NCBI GenBank assembly: GCA_046350655.1
Contig: JAXMAB010000010.1
Span: forward strand, 62,001-126,000
Source of the DNA: JAEUHO01 sp046350655
Lineage (GTDB): Bacteria > Planctomycetota > PLA2 > JAEUHO01
DNA length: 64,000 nucleotides
Direction of reading: 5' to 3'
In this document: in pieces, positions 51,950 to 61,453 of the stretch
Layout of the letters: each line of letters begins with the position of its first letter
How positions within the stretch are numbered: position 1 is the stretch's first letter
Notes under the pieces: generated by a model
What the model was told of the DNA's origin: nothing
Seen by the model: the letters and a program-made list of their open reading frames with translations, nothing else
The model's database searches: none
Program-made: the position numbers and the translations under genes

Positions 51950-53770
51950 TCAGCGGCGCCGGGCGACGCGCCCCGCGCCGGTCCACGGGACGGCGGCCCG
52001 GCGGAGCGCCGTCGGGCCCGTGAGCCGCGGGTGCTGGTCGAACCGGAGCGCGCGGAGCTCGTCGTCGGTCGCCTGCACCAGCGCCTCGAAGGTGAGCGGT
52101 CGCGCGCCGCCGCGGCGCTCGCGCAGCACCCGCGCGAGCGTGAACGTGAACGCGCCGAAGCTCTGCGCGCCGTGCTCGTACTCGAACGAGAGCTCGTGCT
52201 CGCGGCAGGCCTCGAGGATCATCGGGAGGTACGGGCCGCGGTGGCCGCGCTCGGTCTTCAGCCGCTCGAAGGTCGCGTCCGGCTGCCGGCGCAGGCGCGT
52301 CGCGCAGCCGAGCCGGCGCACGACGGCGGGCCCGCCGGGCGTCAGCCGGTCCACGAAGCGACGGTTGCCCTTCGCGAGCGCCTTCCCGGGCGCCGGCAGG
52401 AGGTCCGCGAAGCGGCGCTCGACCCAGATGCCGCGCGCCGCGTCCCACCGCAGCGCGCGGTGGCGCACGTCGTCCGGCGGCGTGACGCCGCGCACGCGGG
52501 GCCCCGCGCCGCGCGCCAGGCCGCCGGCGTGGCAGCAGTCGAGGACCATCACGAACCGCGCGTCGTACGGCAGCTGCGCGTAGAGCCGGAAGAGGTCGTC
52601 GTCCACGAGGCCGGTGCCGCGCGGGTCGGACCAGTCGAAGTCGTGGGTGACGAGCACCTCGTCGACGCTGTCCACGACCTCGTCCGGGCCGTACGCCGGG
52701 ACCTGCGCGCCGTGGCCGCTGTAGAAGAAGCAGCGTTCGTCGCCGGGCCGCGCGTCGTCGAGCAGCCACGCCAGCCGTTCGCGCAGCGCCGCCGCCGTCG
52801 CGCGCTCGTCGAGCAGCAGCCGGATGCCCTCCGCGGGGAACCCCGACTCCTGCAGCACCGAGCTCATCAGGAACGCGTCGTTCACGCACCCGCGGAGACG
52901 GTCGGCCTCCCGCGGGTAGCGGTCGATGCCGACGAGCAGCGCGCGCCGGTCCGGCGCCCGACGCGGGCCCGGCGTCGCGCGCGCGCGGCGCGCGGGGGGC
53001 GGCGCCGCCCCGGGCGGGGCGAACGCGCGGGCGCCGTCCTCCGCGAGCGGGCGGAAGACCGTCTCCGCCGCCGCCTCCGACGCGAGGTAGCCCACGGCGT
53101 CGTGGCCGGTCGCGAGGCGCTCGCTGCGCTCCACGAAGCGATCGTCCACGACGCGGATCCGCGCCGTCAGCACCGGGTCCTCGGGGTTGAACACGTTGAC
53201 CCAGCGCCGCACCGCCGGCATCGTCAGGTAGCCGCCGAACTCGTTCCGCACGAAGGCGTTGCCGACCTGCGACCCGATCGTCAGGAGGACGGCGCCGCCG
53301 GCCCCGCCCGACGTCGCCGCGTCGGTCAGGGCGTCGTACGCGATCAACGAGCCGAGGCTGTGCGCGACGATCAGGTCGGGGCGGTGCGCGGCGACGGCGT
53401 CCGCGACCACCTGCCGCGTCGCGCGCCGCAGGGCCGCGTCGCGCGCCCACAGGACGACCATCCCCGCCGTCCACCGCAGCCCCTCGGGCAGGTCGAACAT
53501 CCCCCGCGCGCGGCCCTTGCCGAACCATCCGTGGACGATGCCGCTGCCCAGCATCTCGCCGAGCGCCGCGAGCACCTCGTCGAGCGGCACCGGGCGGTCC
53601 GCGAACAGGTCGTCGTAGCGCGGGAAGTCGAACTCGACGGGCCGCGGATCGCCCGCGTCCGCGAGCGCGCGGCGCACGGCCGCCTCCCACCGCGGCTGCC
53701 AGACCTCCGCGTCGCTCTCCTGGTGACCGAGGCCGTGGAGGCACGTCACGCGCACGGTGGGGCCCGGCAT
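51950..53770 (-). CDS. Alpha/beta-hydrolase-metacaspase fusion protein
   Basis: 606 residues. The N-terminal domain (1-245) resembles lipases/esterases: LHGLGHQ (11-17) and nucleophile elbow AHSLGS (S138). A Pro/Ala linker (about 250-275) leads to a caspase-fold domain with RALLVGIDRYP (276-286), YSGHGAQ (H353) and LDCCHAG (C413), including the acidic residues preceding the S1 pocket. Both catalytic dyads look intact. No signal peptide, so probably cytosolic. Start ATG 53770 has GGGAGG eight bases upstream; a GTG at 53788 is in frame. It is followed by the trypsin-like gene. The pairing of two different hydrolase activities suggests a cascade or a self-activating death/defence enzyme, which is inference. 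Confidence 0.87.
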   Translation of the reverse strand: MPGPTVRVTCLHGLGHQESDAEVWQPRWEAAVRRALADAGDPRPVEFDFPRYDDLFADRPVPLDEVLAALGEMLGSGIVHGWFGKGRARGMFDLPEGLRWTAGMVVLWARDAALRRATRQVVADAVAAHRPDLIVAHSLGSLIAYDALTDAATSGGAGGAVLLTIGSQVGNAFVRNEFGGYLTMPAVRRWVNVFNPEDPVLTARIRVVDDRFVERSERLATGHDAVGYLASEAAAETVFRPLAEDGARAFAPPGAAPPPARRARATPGPRRAPDRRALLVGIDRYPREADRLRGCVNDAFLMSSVLQESGFPAEGIRLLLDERATAAALRERLAWLLDDARPGDERCFFYSGHGAQVPAYGPDEVVDSVDEVLVTHDFDWSDPRGTGLVDDDLFRLYAQLPYDARFVMVLDCCHAGGLARGAGPRVRGVTPPDDVRHRALRWDAARGIWVERRFADLLPAPGKALAKGNRRFVDRLTPGGPAVVRRLGCATRLRRQPDATFERLKTERGHRGPYLPMILEACREHELSFEYEHGAQSFGAFTFTLARVLRERRGGARPLTFEALVQATDDELRALRFDQHPRLTGPTALRRAAVPWTGAGRVARRR

Positions 53771-53946
53771 TCCTCGTTCCTCCCGCACCCTTCCCGACGT
53801 CGCGCGACCGCCCGCCGCGCGCGTCTCCGCCCTCCCTCACGCGGTCCCGGGTCCGCGACCGCCACGGGTTCGCGACCTCCCGCGCCCGACCGCGCGCCGA
53901 CGGGGTGTCGCGACGGACCCCGGGACGCGAGGCCCGCTCGACGGCA

Positions 53947-53976
53947 CGCGAGGCCCGGCGGCCGCCGGGCCTCGCG
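53947..53976. repeat. Family A palindromic repeat
   Basis: Arms CGCGAGGCCCGGC and GCCGGGCCTCGCG with a 4-base GGCC loop; a half copy lies just upstream at 53922-53936. 28 bases past the lipoprotein stop codon. Confidence 0.85.
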
Positions 53977-54003
53977 GTCCCGCGCGCCCGACCGCGCCGC
54001 CGT

Positions 54004-54633
54004 TCACGGCACGTGCGTGACGGTGAGGCGCGGGTGGAGCGCGTCGAGCACGTGGTGGCTCGAGACGATGCGCGCGAAGTCGTTCGCGGCGTCCCCGTCG
54101 GTCGCGGCCTCGAGGCGGATCCGGAACGTGGAGGTGGTGCGGCCCGCGAGGAGGTCCGCCCGCACCCACTCGGCGACGTCGAGGTCCCACGAGGGCGCGC
54201 TCGGGAACGTGAGGATCGCGGCGGCGAGCGTGCCGCCGGCGACGTCGCCGGCGTCGAGCGCGGCCCCGGCGTCGACGTGGTCGAGGACGAAGTCGCCCAG
54301 GGCGAAGGGGTCGCCGACGGAGTTGCCGGCCTCGAGGTGGAGGATCGCGTCGGTCACGGCGCCGAGGCCGGTCAGGTCGAACGCGACGAACCCGACGAGC
54401 GTCTCGCCGAGGTCGTTGTCGCCGATGGAGAGGTTCGAGGCGTCCTGTCGGACGCTGCCCCCGACCACGTAGCCCTCGATCGCGGGGACCGCGGGAGCCT
54501 CCACGACGACGGGGACCGGCGGGGCGAGCGGCGCGCCGCCGCCGCTCCCGCCCGCGCCGCCGCAACCGGCGAGCGCGAGCGCCAGGAGGAGCACGGGGGC
54601 CGTGCGGGGGGCGAGGCGGGTGCGGGGGGGCAT
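54004..54633 (-). CDS. Lipoprotein with DNRLRE-like beta domain
   Basis: 209 residues. Signal peptide ending LALAGC (C24) is a clear lipobox. The rest is beta-rich (VGGSVRQDASNLSIGDNDLGETLVGFVAFDLTGLGAVTDAILHLEAG), matching the start of DNRLRE/disaggregatase-related domains that occur in surface proteins, where a conserved DNxL/RxxRxLIRFDL-like pattern is typical. No catalytic residues seen. It lies between the hydrolase-metacaspase and TPR-CHAT genes, facing the former; whether it belongs to the same system is open. Confidence 0.7.
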   Translation of the reverse strand: MPPRTRLAPRTAPVLLLALALAGCGGAGGSGGGAPLAPPVPVVVEAPAVPAIEGYVVGGSVRQDASNLSIGDNDLGETLVGFVAFDLTGLGAVTDAILHLEAGNSVGDPFALGDFVLDHVDAGAALDAGDVAGGTLAAAILTFPSAPSWDLDVAEWVRADLLAGRTTSTFRIRLEAATDGDAANDFARIVSSHHVLDALHPRLTVTHVP

Positions 54634-54818
54634 GGCGGGCTCCGTGCGCGACGGGACGAAACGCCCGGCGTCGCGCTCCGCCTAGGAGTCGTGCCGACCC
54701 GTCGGAGTTGCCTCCCGGTGCACCGACCCCCGCCTCGCGGGCGTACACTCCCGCGCCACGGGGCGTGCCGGAGCGTCGTGCCCCGGGCCCCGCGGTCCCG
54801 ACGGGCCGGAGGTCGCGT

Positions 54819-57800
54819 ATGAGGTGGTCGAGGTCGGTGCTCCTGGGCGCGCTCGTCGCGCACGGCGCCGCGTTCGCGGCGGACGCCCCGCCTCCCGCGG
54901 CGCCTCCTGCGCCGGCTTCCGCGCCGGCGCCGCCGGTGCCGATGCCGGCGCCGCCGCCGACCGCGCCGGACGCGGGCGCGGTCGCCGCGCGCGTGGTGGC
55001 GGCGTTCGACGCGCGCGACGACGCGGCGCTGCGCGCGCTCGCGGCGAGCGACACGCCGGACCCGTGGGTCGTGGCCGACCTCGTGCTCGCGAAGGGTCGC
55101 GCCGACGCGGCGGAGGCGTTCGCGAAGGCGGCGCCGCGCGCGGACGTCGAGGCGCTCCCCGCGTACGTCGCGTCGCGGCGCGGCGTGGCGGACGACCCGG
55201 CGCGGCGGGCGCGGTTCGAGCGCATGAGCGCGGCGCTCTCGGGGCAGCGGGGCGACGTCGCGCTCGAGGCCGCGGGCGAACGGGGCGCGGACCCGATCGT
55301 GGACGTCCTCGGCGTCCGCCTCGAGATGGGGCGCGGGTTCGGGCACCGGCTCCTCGCCGCGCTCGACGCGGCGGAACCGGCGTTCCTCGCGGCGGCCGAG
55401 GCGGCGGGGCGGCTCGGCTGGCTCGCGCGGGAGGGCGCGGCGCTCGACGAGGCGGCCAAGGCGGCCTACGCGGCGCGACGCCTCGACGCCGCGCGGGCGG
55501 CGTGGACGCGCCAGCGCGAGGTCGCGGAGCGGCGGGGCAACCGCGCCGCGTTCGTGGTGGCCTCGACGCTCGTGGGCGACTGCTCGCGGGAGATGGGCGA
55601 CCTGCCGGCGGCGGCCGCGGCGATCGAAGCCGCGCTCGCGGCGGTGGCCGACGCGCCGGGCGCGCTCGACGCGTTCGGCGGGCCCGAGCGGCTCGCGACG
55701 ATGCTCGGCTCGGTGGAGAGCGAGCTCGGGCGGTTCGACGCGGCCGTCGCGACGTTCGACCGCGTGCTCCCCGTCGCGGAGGCGTCCGGCGACGCGGCGT
55801 GGGTCGCCGGCGTCCTGTCGGGTCGCGCGGTCGCGCGCGTGCGCGCGGGGCAGCCCGCGCGCGCGGTGACGGACCTCGAGCGCGCCGTCGCGGCCCTCGA
55901 GGGAGGCGGCGACCCCGCCGGGCTCGTGCTCGCGCGGGTGCGGCTCGGCAGCGTGCTGCGCGCGACGAAGGAGCCCGAGAAGGCCCTCGTCGTGCTGCAG
56001 CGCGCGGCGAAGGAGGCGGACGCGCTCGGCGACCCGGCGGTCGCGGCGGCCGTCCTCGAGGAGACGGCCGGCGCGTCCCTCGAGACGGGCGACCTCGCCG
56101 CGGCGCGGGCGGCGTACGAGCGGGCGGTCGCGGCCCGCGAGGCCGCGCACGACGCGGACGGCGCGTTCGCGGCGCGCGCCGCGCTCGTGGACGTGCTCTC
56201 GACGCGCGGCGAGGGCGTCGCGGCGGTGGCCCTCGTCGAGGCGGCCGGCGCGGCCGCGCGGACGGCGGGCGACCGCGCGGGCGAGGCGTCGTACCTCGGG
56301 TTGCTCGGCGCGCTCCACACGCGGCTCGGCGACGGGGGGAAGGCCGCGGAGGCGTTCGCGGGCGCCGTGGCGCTCCACGAGGCGCTCGCGGCGGCGGGCG
56401 GCGCGCCGGAGCAGGCCGCGCTCGCGTCCACGTTGCTCGAGGCGGCGTCGGTCGCGAGCACGGGCGGCCGGCTGGTCGAGGCGCGGGCCACGATCGAGCG
56501 CGCGGTGGCCGCCTACGAGCGCGCGGGCGACGCCGCGGGCGTGACCTCGGCGCGCGCGGTCCTCGCGGAGCACTGGACGCGGCTCGGCGAGCCCGAGAAG
56601 GCGCTCGCGACGCTCGAGCCGGTGCTCGCGGCCCTCGCGCCCGACGACGGCAGCCCCGCGGCCGCGAGCGCCCGCGCCGCGGCGGCCGGGGCGTACCTCG
56701 CGACGGGCCGGCTCGACCGCGCGCTCGCGCTCTTCGAGGAGGTCCGGCGCGCGCACGTCGCCGCGGGCCGCCTCGACGCCGCGGTCCGCGCCCGCGCGGA
56801 CCTCGGCGACACGCTCGCCGAGGCGGGGCGGTACGCGGAGGCCCTGGAGGTGCTCGTGACCGCGCGCGCCGAGGCGGAGGCGCGGGGCGACGCGAGGACC
56901 ATCGCCGGCGTCCTCGCCCGGCTCGGATCGGCCCAGTACCGCGCGGGGTACTACCCGGAGGCGCTCGCGAACCTCGAGGCCGCGCGCGCCGCGCAGACCG
57001 CGCTGGGGGAGCGCGTGAACATCGCCAGCGCGGTGAGCAACCTCGGGCTCGTGCACGCGGCGTTCGGGCAGTTCGACGAGGCCCTCGCCGCGCACCGCGC
57101 CGGTCGCGACCTCCAGGTCGCCATGGGCAACCGCGCGGACGCGGCCGCCTCCTCCTTCAACATCGCCCTGGTGCTCCGGCGCCGCGGCGACCTCGCGCGG
57201 GCGATCACCGGCCTCGAGCAGGTGGAGGCCGAGTACGCGGCCATGGGCCGCCGGCGCGACGTCGCCGGGGTCCTGCTCGCACGGGCCTCCCTCGCGTCGG
57301 ATCTCGACGACGAGGCGCAGGCGCACGCGCTCGAGGCCCGCGCCCTCGAGCTGTTCCGCGCGTGCGGCGACGAGGTGGGGGCGTCGATCGCGCGGATGAA
57401 CGCGGCGGGCCGCGCCCTCGACGAGGGGGAGGCGGCGGCCGCGCTCGCGACGTACGAGCAGGAGCTGCCGGGCCAGGAGGCGCGCGGCGACCGCACCGCC
57501 GCGGCCGCCACGCGGCGGTTCCTGGGGTACGCGCTCACCGCGCTCGGCCGGCACGCCGAGGCGCTCGCGTCGATCGAGCGCTCGCGCGCCGCCTTCGAGG
57601 CGCTGCACGACCCGTCCGGCGTCGCGCAGGCGCGGCAGGCCGCGGGCCTCGCGCACGAGGCCGCGGGCGACCTCCCGGCGGCCCGCGCGGCGTTCGAGGA
57701 CGCGCTCGCGGCGCTGGAGGCGCTCGGCGACCGGCGCGAGACGGCCGCGACCCTCGCGTTCCTCGCGCGCGTGCGCGCGAGCGAGGGCGCGTCCGCCGAC

Positions 57801-59282
57801 GCCATGGCCCTCGCCCGCCGCTCCCTCGAGGCCGGCGCGCTCGTCACGCGGGGCCTCGGCGCCGAGGAGGGCGTCGGCGGCCGCAGGACCCTCGCGCTCG
57901 CGAGCACGGTCGGCGCGCGCGCGGCCGTCGCCGCGGGCGACGCCGGCGCGCTCTTCCACTTCCTCGAGAGCGGGCGCGCGGGTGCGCTCCTCGAGGGCCT
58001 CGAGGCCCGCGAGACCCTCTGGGCGGCCGCGGTCCCTGCGCCCCTCCGCGCGGAGGAAGCGGACGCGCGCGCCGCCGAGGGCCTGGCGCTCGAGGCGCTC
58101 CGCCGCGCGTCCGACGCCGGCGACCGCGCGGCCGCGCGCGCGGCGAAGGCCGAGGTCGAGTCGGCCCGGCTGCGGCTGTCGGCGGCGGTGTCGCGCATCC
58201 AGCGCGAGGCGAAGGCCGGCGCCGACCTGCTCTACCCGCAGACGGTCGGGCTCGCGGCGCTGCAGGGCACCCTCGCCGCCGGCGACGCGTTCGTCTCGTA
58301 CGCGCTCCTCGAGGGCGACGCCCTCGCGCTCGTCGTCACGCCGACGGAGGCGCGGATCGTCGGCCTCGGGCCCACGGCGAGGATCGTCGAGACCGTGGAG
58401 GGGCTCGCGCTCGACGACGCGTCGACGGACCCCGCCGCCGGCCTCGCCTCGCTCGCCGCGCAGGTCGTCGCGCCCCTCGCGCTCCCGCCCGCGGTCACGC
58501 GCGTGCTCGTGTCGCCGGCCGGCGCGCTCGCCTACGTCCCGTTCGCCGCGCTGCTCGCCGACCGGACCGTCGCGTACGCGCCGTCGGGCACCGCCCACGC
58601 GTTCCTCCGGCGCGACGAGGGTCTGCGCGGCGAGGGCGTCCTCGCCCTCGGCGACCCCGCGTACGACGAGGGCGCGCGTTCGGCCGGCGCCGTCGGTCGC
58701 GGCGGGCTGCGGCTCGTGCGCCTGCCCGGGACCGCCGTCGAGGCGACCGCGCTGGGCACCCGCGTCCTGCTCGGGCCCGATGCCACCGAGCCGTCCCTCC
58801 TCGCGACGCTCGCCGCGCGGCCCCGCTGGCGCGCGCTCCACCTCGCGTGCCACGGCCTCGTCGACCCGGACCGGCCCGCGTTCTCCTCCCTCGCGCTCAC
58901 GCCCTCGGCCGGCGACGACGGGCTCCTCACCGCGCTCGAGGTCTTCCGCACCCACGTCGCCGCGGACCTCGTGGTCCTGTCGGCGTGCGAGACGGGCAAG
59001 GGCAAGATCGTCGAGGGCGAGGGCCTCGTGGGCCTCACGCGCGCGTTCATGTTCGCGGGCGCGCCCCGCGTCGTCTGCTCGTTGTGGAAGGTGGACGACG
59101 ACGCCACCCGCGCGCTCATGACGAAGTTCTACGAGCTGTGGAACCCGAAGCCGTCCGCCGGGACGGCGGCGCTCCCGACGGCGGAGGCGCTGCGGCAGGC
59201 CCAGGCGTTCGTGCGGTCGCAGCCGCGGTGGAAGCACCCCTTCTACTGGGCGGCGTGGGTGCTCTGGGGCCCGCCGTCCTGA
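54819..59282 (+). CDS. Exported TPR-CHAT protease
   Basis: 1487 residues: signal peptide (VLLGALVAHGAAFA), a Pro-rich stretch, about 25 TPR-like helix pairs (from about 190 to 1000; e.g. LGLVHAAFGQFDEALAAHRAGRDLQVAMGNRADAAASSFNIALVLRRRGDLARAITGLEQ), a linker and a CHAT domain (about 1190-1480) with the caspase-type dyad LHLACHG (H1345) and VVLSACETGKG (C1390). CHAT domains are clan CD proteases (separase/caspase relatives). With a signal peptide this one is likely periplasmic or lipid-proximal. ATG 54819 has GGAGG six bases upstream. Divergent from the DNRLRE-like lipoprotein gene. Known TPR-CHAT proteases act after cofactor or phage-related activation, for example in type III-E CRISPR; no CRISPR locus is visible here. 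Confidence 0.9.
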   Translation: MRWSRSVLLGALVAHGAAFAADAPPPAAPPAPASAPAPPVPMPAPPPTAPDAGAVAARVVAAFDARDDAALRALAASDTPDPWVVADLVLAKGRADAAEAFAKAAPRADVEALPAYVASRRGVADDPARRARFERMSAALSGQRGDVALEAAGERGADPIVDVLGVRLEMGRGFGHRLLAALDAAEPAFLAAAEAAGRLGWLAREGAALDEAAKAAYAARRLDAARAAWTRQREVAERRGNRAAFVVASTLVGDCSREMGDLPAAAAAIEAALAAVADAPGALDAFGGPERLATMLGSVESELGRFDAAVATFDRVLPVAEASGDAAWVAGVLSGRAVARVRAGQPARAVTDLERAVAALEGGGDPAGLVLARVRLGSVLRATKEPEKALVVLQRAAKEADALGDPAVAAAVLEETAGASLETGDLAAARAAYERAVAAREAAHDADGAFAARAALVDVLSTRGEGVAAVALVEAAGAAARTAGDRAGEASYLGLLGALHTRLGDGGKAAEAFAGAVALHEALAAAGGAPEQAALASTLLEAASVASTGGRLVEARATIERAVAAYERAGDAAGVTSARAVLAEHWTRLGEPEKALATLEPVLAALAPDDGSPAAASARAAAAGAYLATGRLDRALALFEEVRRAHVAAGRLDAAVRARADLGDTLAEAGRYAEALEVLVTARAEAEARGDARTIAGVLARLGSAQYRAGYYPEALANLEAARAAQTALGERVNIASAVSNLGLVHAAFGQFDEALAAHRAGRDLQVAMGNRADAAASSFNIALVLRRRGDLARAITGLEQVEAEYAAMGRRRDVAGVLLARASLASDLDDEAQAHALEARALELFRACGDEVGASIARMNAAGRALDEGEAAAALATYEQELPGQEARGDRTAAAATRRFLGYALTALGRHAEALASIERSRAAFEALHDPSGVAQARQAAGLAHEAAGDLPAARAAFEDALAALEALGDRRETAATLAFLARVRASEGASADAMALARRSLEAGALVTRGLGAEEGVGGRRTLALASTVGARAAVAAGDAGALFHFLESGRAGALLEGLEARETLWAAAVPAPLRAEEADARAAEGLALEALRRASDAGDRAAARAAKAEVESARLRLSAAVSRIQREAKAGADLLYPQTVGLAALQGTLAAGDAFVSYALLEGDALALVVTPTEARIVGLGPTARIVETVEGLALDDASTDPAAGLASLAAQVVAPLALPPAVTRVLVSPAGALAYVPFAALLADRTVAYAPSGTAHAFLRRDEGLRGEGVLALGDPAYDEGARSAGAVGRGGLRLVRLPGTAVEATALGTRVLLGPDATEPSLLATLAARPRWRALHLACHGLVDPDRPAFSSLALTPSAGDDGLLTALEVFRTHVAADLVVLSACETGKGKIVEGEGLVGLTRAFMFAGAPRVVCSLWKVDDDATRALMTKFYELWNPKPSAGTAALPTAEALRQAQAFVRSQPRWKHPFYWAAWVLWGPPS

Positions 59283-59333
59283 TCCCGCGCGCGCGCGCCG
59301 ACGGGCGCCGACGCGGCGGCGGTCGTGGCCTTC

Positions 59334-59371
59334 GGACCGCGAGGCCCGGCGGCCGCCGGGCCTCGCGGTCC
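59334..59371. repeat. Family A palindromic repeat (best copy)
   Basis: Perfect 17-bp arms GGACCGCGAGGCCCGGC and GCCGGGCCTCGCGGTCC with a 4-base GGCC loop, 51 bases past the CHAT stop codon. It is the cleanest example of the family. Confidence 0.9.
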
Positions 59372-59537
59372 CGACGCGGGGGGTCGCTCCCCGAGGCGGA
59401 CCGGATCGGTCTCGGGGTCCGTCCGCAGGGGCCCGCCCCGCGGGATCCAGATTGCGCAGGGCGGGTGCCGCTCGCCGGGGCCATCGGAGTCCGCTCGACC
59501 TAGGATCATCGACATCCGAACCCGGGGTCTGGTCGCC

Positions 59538-60458
59538 GTGACGTCCGAGCCGCCGCCCGCCGCCGTCCCGCCGACCCGACCCGGTCGGGGCGTCGTCGCG
59601 CGGATCGTGTCCGAGCCGCTCGTGCACTTCCTGCTGCTCGGCGCCGCGCTGTTCGCGGTGTACGGCTGGGCGGGGGAGCGATCCGGGCGCGCGGCCGCGC
59701 GCCCCGTGGTCCGCGTGACGGACGCGGACGTGAAGTGGCTGAAGGAGACGTGGACGCGGCAGTGGCTGCGGGAGCCGACCGACGACGAGATGCGGCGGCT
59801 GGTGACCGAGCACCTGCAGGAGCAGCTGCTCGCGCGCGAGGCCCGCGAGATGGGGCTCGACGAGGACGACGTGTACGTCCGACGCCGGCTCGCGCAGAAG
59901 GTCGACTTCGTGCTCGCGGACACGTCGCGGCTCGCGGAGCCCACCGAGGCCGAGCTCCGGGCGCTCCACGCGGCCCGGCCGGCGTGGTTCAGCGGCGCGA
60001 GCCGGACGACGTTCACGCACGTCTTCTTCACCGACGCCCACCGCGCGGAGGCGGTGGCGGCCCGCGCCCGGCTCGAGGCGGGCGGGAGCCCGTTCGACCT
60101 CGGCGACCCGATCCTCGTGGACGCCGAGCAGCGCGAGGTGACCCGCGAGGACGTCGCGGCGCAGTTCGGCGCGGCGTTCGCCGACGCGCTGGCGGCGCTG
60201 CCCGTCGGGAGCTGGCAGGGGCCCGTCGAGTCCGGGTACGGCCAACACGTCGTGAAGGTGACGGCGCGCACGGAGGGCCGGCCCGTGCCGTTCGACGAGG
60301 CCCGGGCGCGCGTGGCCGAGCGCTGGCGCGACGAGCGGCAGCGCGACGACCGCGCGCGCTTCTTCGCGCGGCTGCACGAGAAATACGACGTCGTGCTCGA
60401 CGACGCCGCGCGGCCGTGGGTGGCGATGCCGGGGGTCGGCGAGGGGGGCAAGCCGTGA
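59538..60458 (+). CDS. Membrane-anchored PpiC/SurA-type peptidyl-prolyl isomerase
   Basis: 306 residues. A single N-terminal anchor (HFLLLGAALFAVYGWA) places the rest outside the cytosol. The N-terminal chaperone-like helical region (EMRRLVTEHLQEQLLAREAREMGLDEDDVYVRRRLAQKVDFVL) and a C-terminal rotamase-like domain (RTTFTHVFFTDAHRAEAVAARARLEAGGSPF, FADALAALPVGSWQGPVESGYGQHVVKV) fit the PpiC family. Start GTG 59538 gives the usual short cytoplasmic tail; the ribosome site is weak. It opens an operon whose next genes overlap by GTGA. Confidence 0.83.
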   Translation: MTSEPPPAAVPPTRPGRGVVARIVSEPLVHFLLLGAALFAVYGWAGERSGRAAARPVVRVTDADVKWLKETWTRQWLREPTDDEMRRLVTEHLQEQLLAREAREMGLDEDDVYVRRRLAQKVDFVLADTSRLAEPTEAELRALHAARPAWFSGASRTTFTHVFFTDAHRAEAVAARARLEAGGSPFDLGDPILVDAEQREVTREDVAAQFGAAFADALAALPVGSWQGPVESGYGQHVVKVTARTEGRPVPFDEARARVAERWRDERQRDDRARFFARLHEKYDVVLDDAARPWVAMPGVGEGGKP

Positions 60459-61453
60459 CGCGGGCCGCCCTCGTCGTCGTCGTGGCGCTCGTGGCGCTGA
60501 CCTCGGTCGCGTCGGCGCACGAGCTGCGCCCCGCGTACCTCGAGCTGCGCGAGACGGCCCCGGGCGAGTACGACGTGCTCTGGAAGACGCCCATGGTCGG
60601 GGAGGCGCGACTCGACCTCGTCCCGGAGTTCCCCGAGGGCTCGCGCGCGACGTCGCCCATGGCCACGCGCAAGCCGCCCGGCGCGGCGGTGCAGACGTGG
60701 ACGCTCCGCGCGCCCGGCCTGCGGGGGGGCGCGCTCCGGATCCGCGGGCTCGACTCGACGATGACGGACGTGATCGTGCGGGTCGCGCACGCCGACGGGA
60801 CGTCGTGGACGAAGCGGCTGACGCCGCAGCAGCCGTCCGCCACCGTGCCGCAGGCGCAGGGCCGCGGCGAGGTGTTCGTCGGCTTCCTCGGGCTCGGCGT
60901 CGAGCACATCCTGTTCGGCCCGGACCACCTGCTGTTCGTCCTCGGGCTGCTGCTGCTGGTGGACGGGCGCGGGATGCTGCTGAAGACCGTGACCGCGTTC
61001 ACCGTCGCGCACTCGATCACGCTGGCCGTCGCGACGCTCGGGCTCGCGAGCGCGCCCGCGGCCCCGCTGAACGCGGCGATCGCCCTCAGCATCCTGTTCC
61101 TCGGCCCCGAGATCGTGCGGAAGTGGCGGGGGGGCACGAGCCTCACGCTGCGGCACCCGTGGGTGGTGGCGTTCGCGTTCGGGCTGCTGCACGGCTTCGG
61201 GTTCTCCGCGGCGCTGTCCGACACCGGGCTGCCGCGCGCCGACCTCCCGTGGGCGCTCCTCGCGTTCAACGTGGGCGTCGAGGTCGGGCAGGTGGCCTTC
61301 ATCGCGCTGGTCCTCGCGCTGCTGCGCTCGTTCCGTCAGCTCGAGCTCGTCTGGCCGCGGTTCGCGACGCGGATCCCCGGGTACGCGATCGGCACGCTGG
61401 GCGCGTACTTCGTCATCGACCGCACCGTGGCCCTCCTCGGAGGCCTCGCGTGA
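60455..61453 (+). CDS. HupE/UreJ-family membrane protein (long form)
   Basis: 332 residues. Signal peptide ending ASAHE, a periplasmic beta-rich region (ELRPAYLELRETAPGEYDVLWKTPMVGEARLDL, about 25-130), then six to seven transmembrane helices with the family motif GVEHILFGPDHLLFVLGLLL. HupE/UreJ proteins are linked to nickel or cobalt import. The N-terminal periplasmic domain is typical of the HupE_UreJ_2 subgroup. Start GTG 60455 overlaps the isomerase stop by four bases. It is the first of three paralogue-like membrane genes in a row. Confidence 0.88.
   Translation: MTRAALVVVVALVALTSVASAHELRPAYLELRETAPGEYDVLWKTPMVGEARLDLVPEFPEGSRATSPMATRKPPGAAVQTWTLRAPGLRGGALRIRGLDSTMTDVIVRVAHADGTSWTKRLTPQQPSATVPQAQGRGEVFVGFLGLGVEHILFGPDHLLFVLGLLLLVDGRGMLLKTVTAFTVAHSITLAVATLGLASAPAAPLNAAIALSILFLGPEIVRKWRGGTSLTLRHPWVVAFAFGLLHGFGFSAALSDTGLPRADLPWALLAFNVGVEVGQVAFIALVLALLRSFRQLELVWPRFATRIPGYAIGTLGAYFVIDRTVALLGGLA

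Noticed and set aside
54819..59282. Craspase-type (CRISPR type III-E) TPR-CHAT
   Set aside because: It carries a signal peptide and no cas7-11 or CRISPR array is present nearby.
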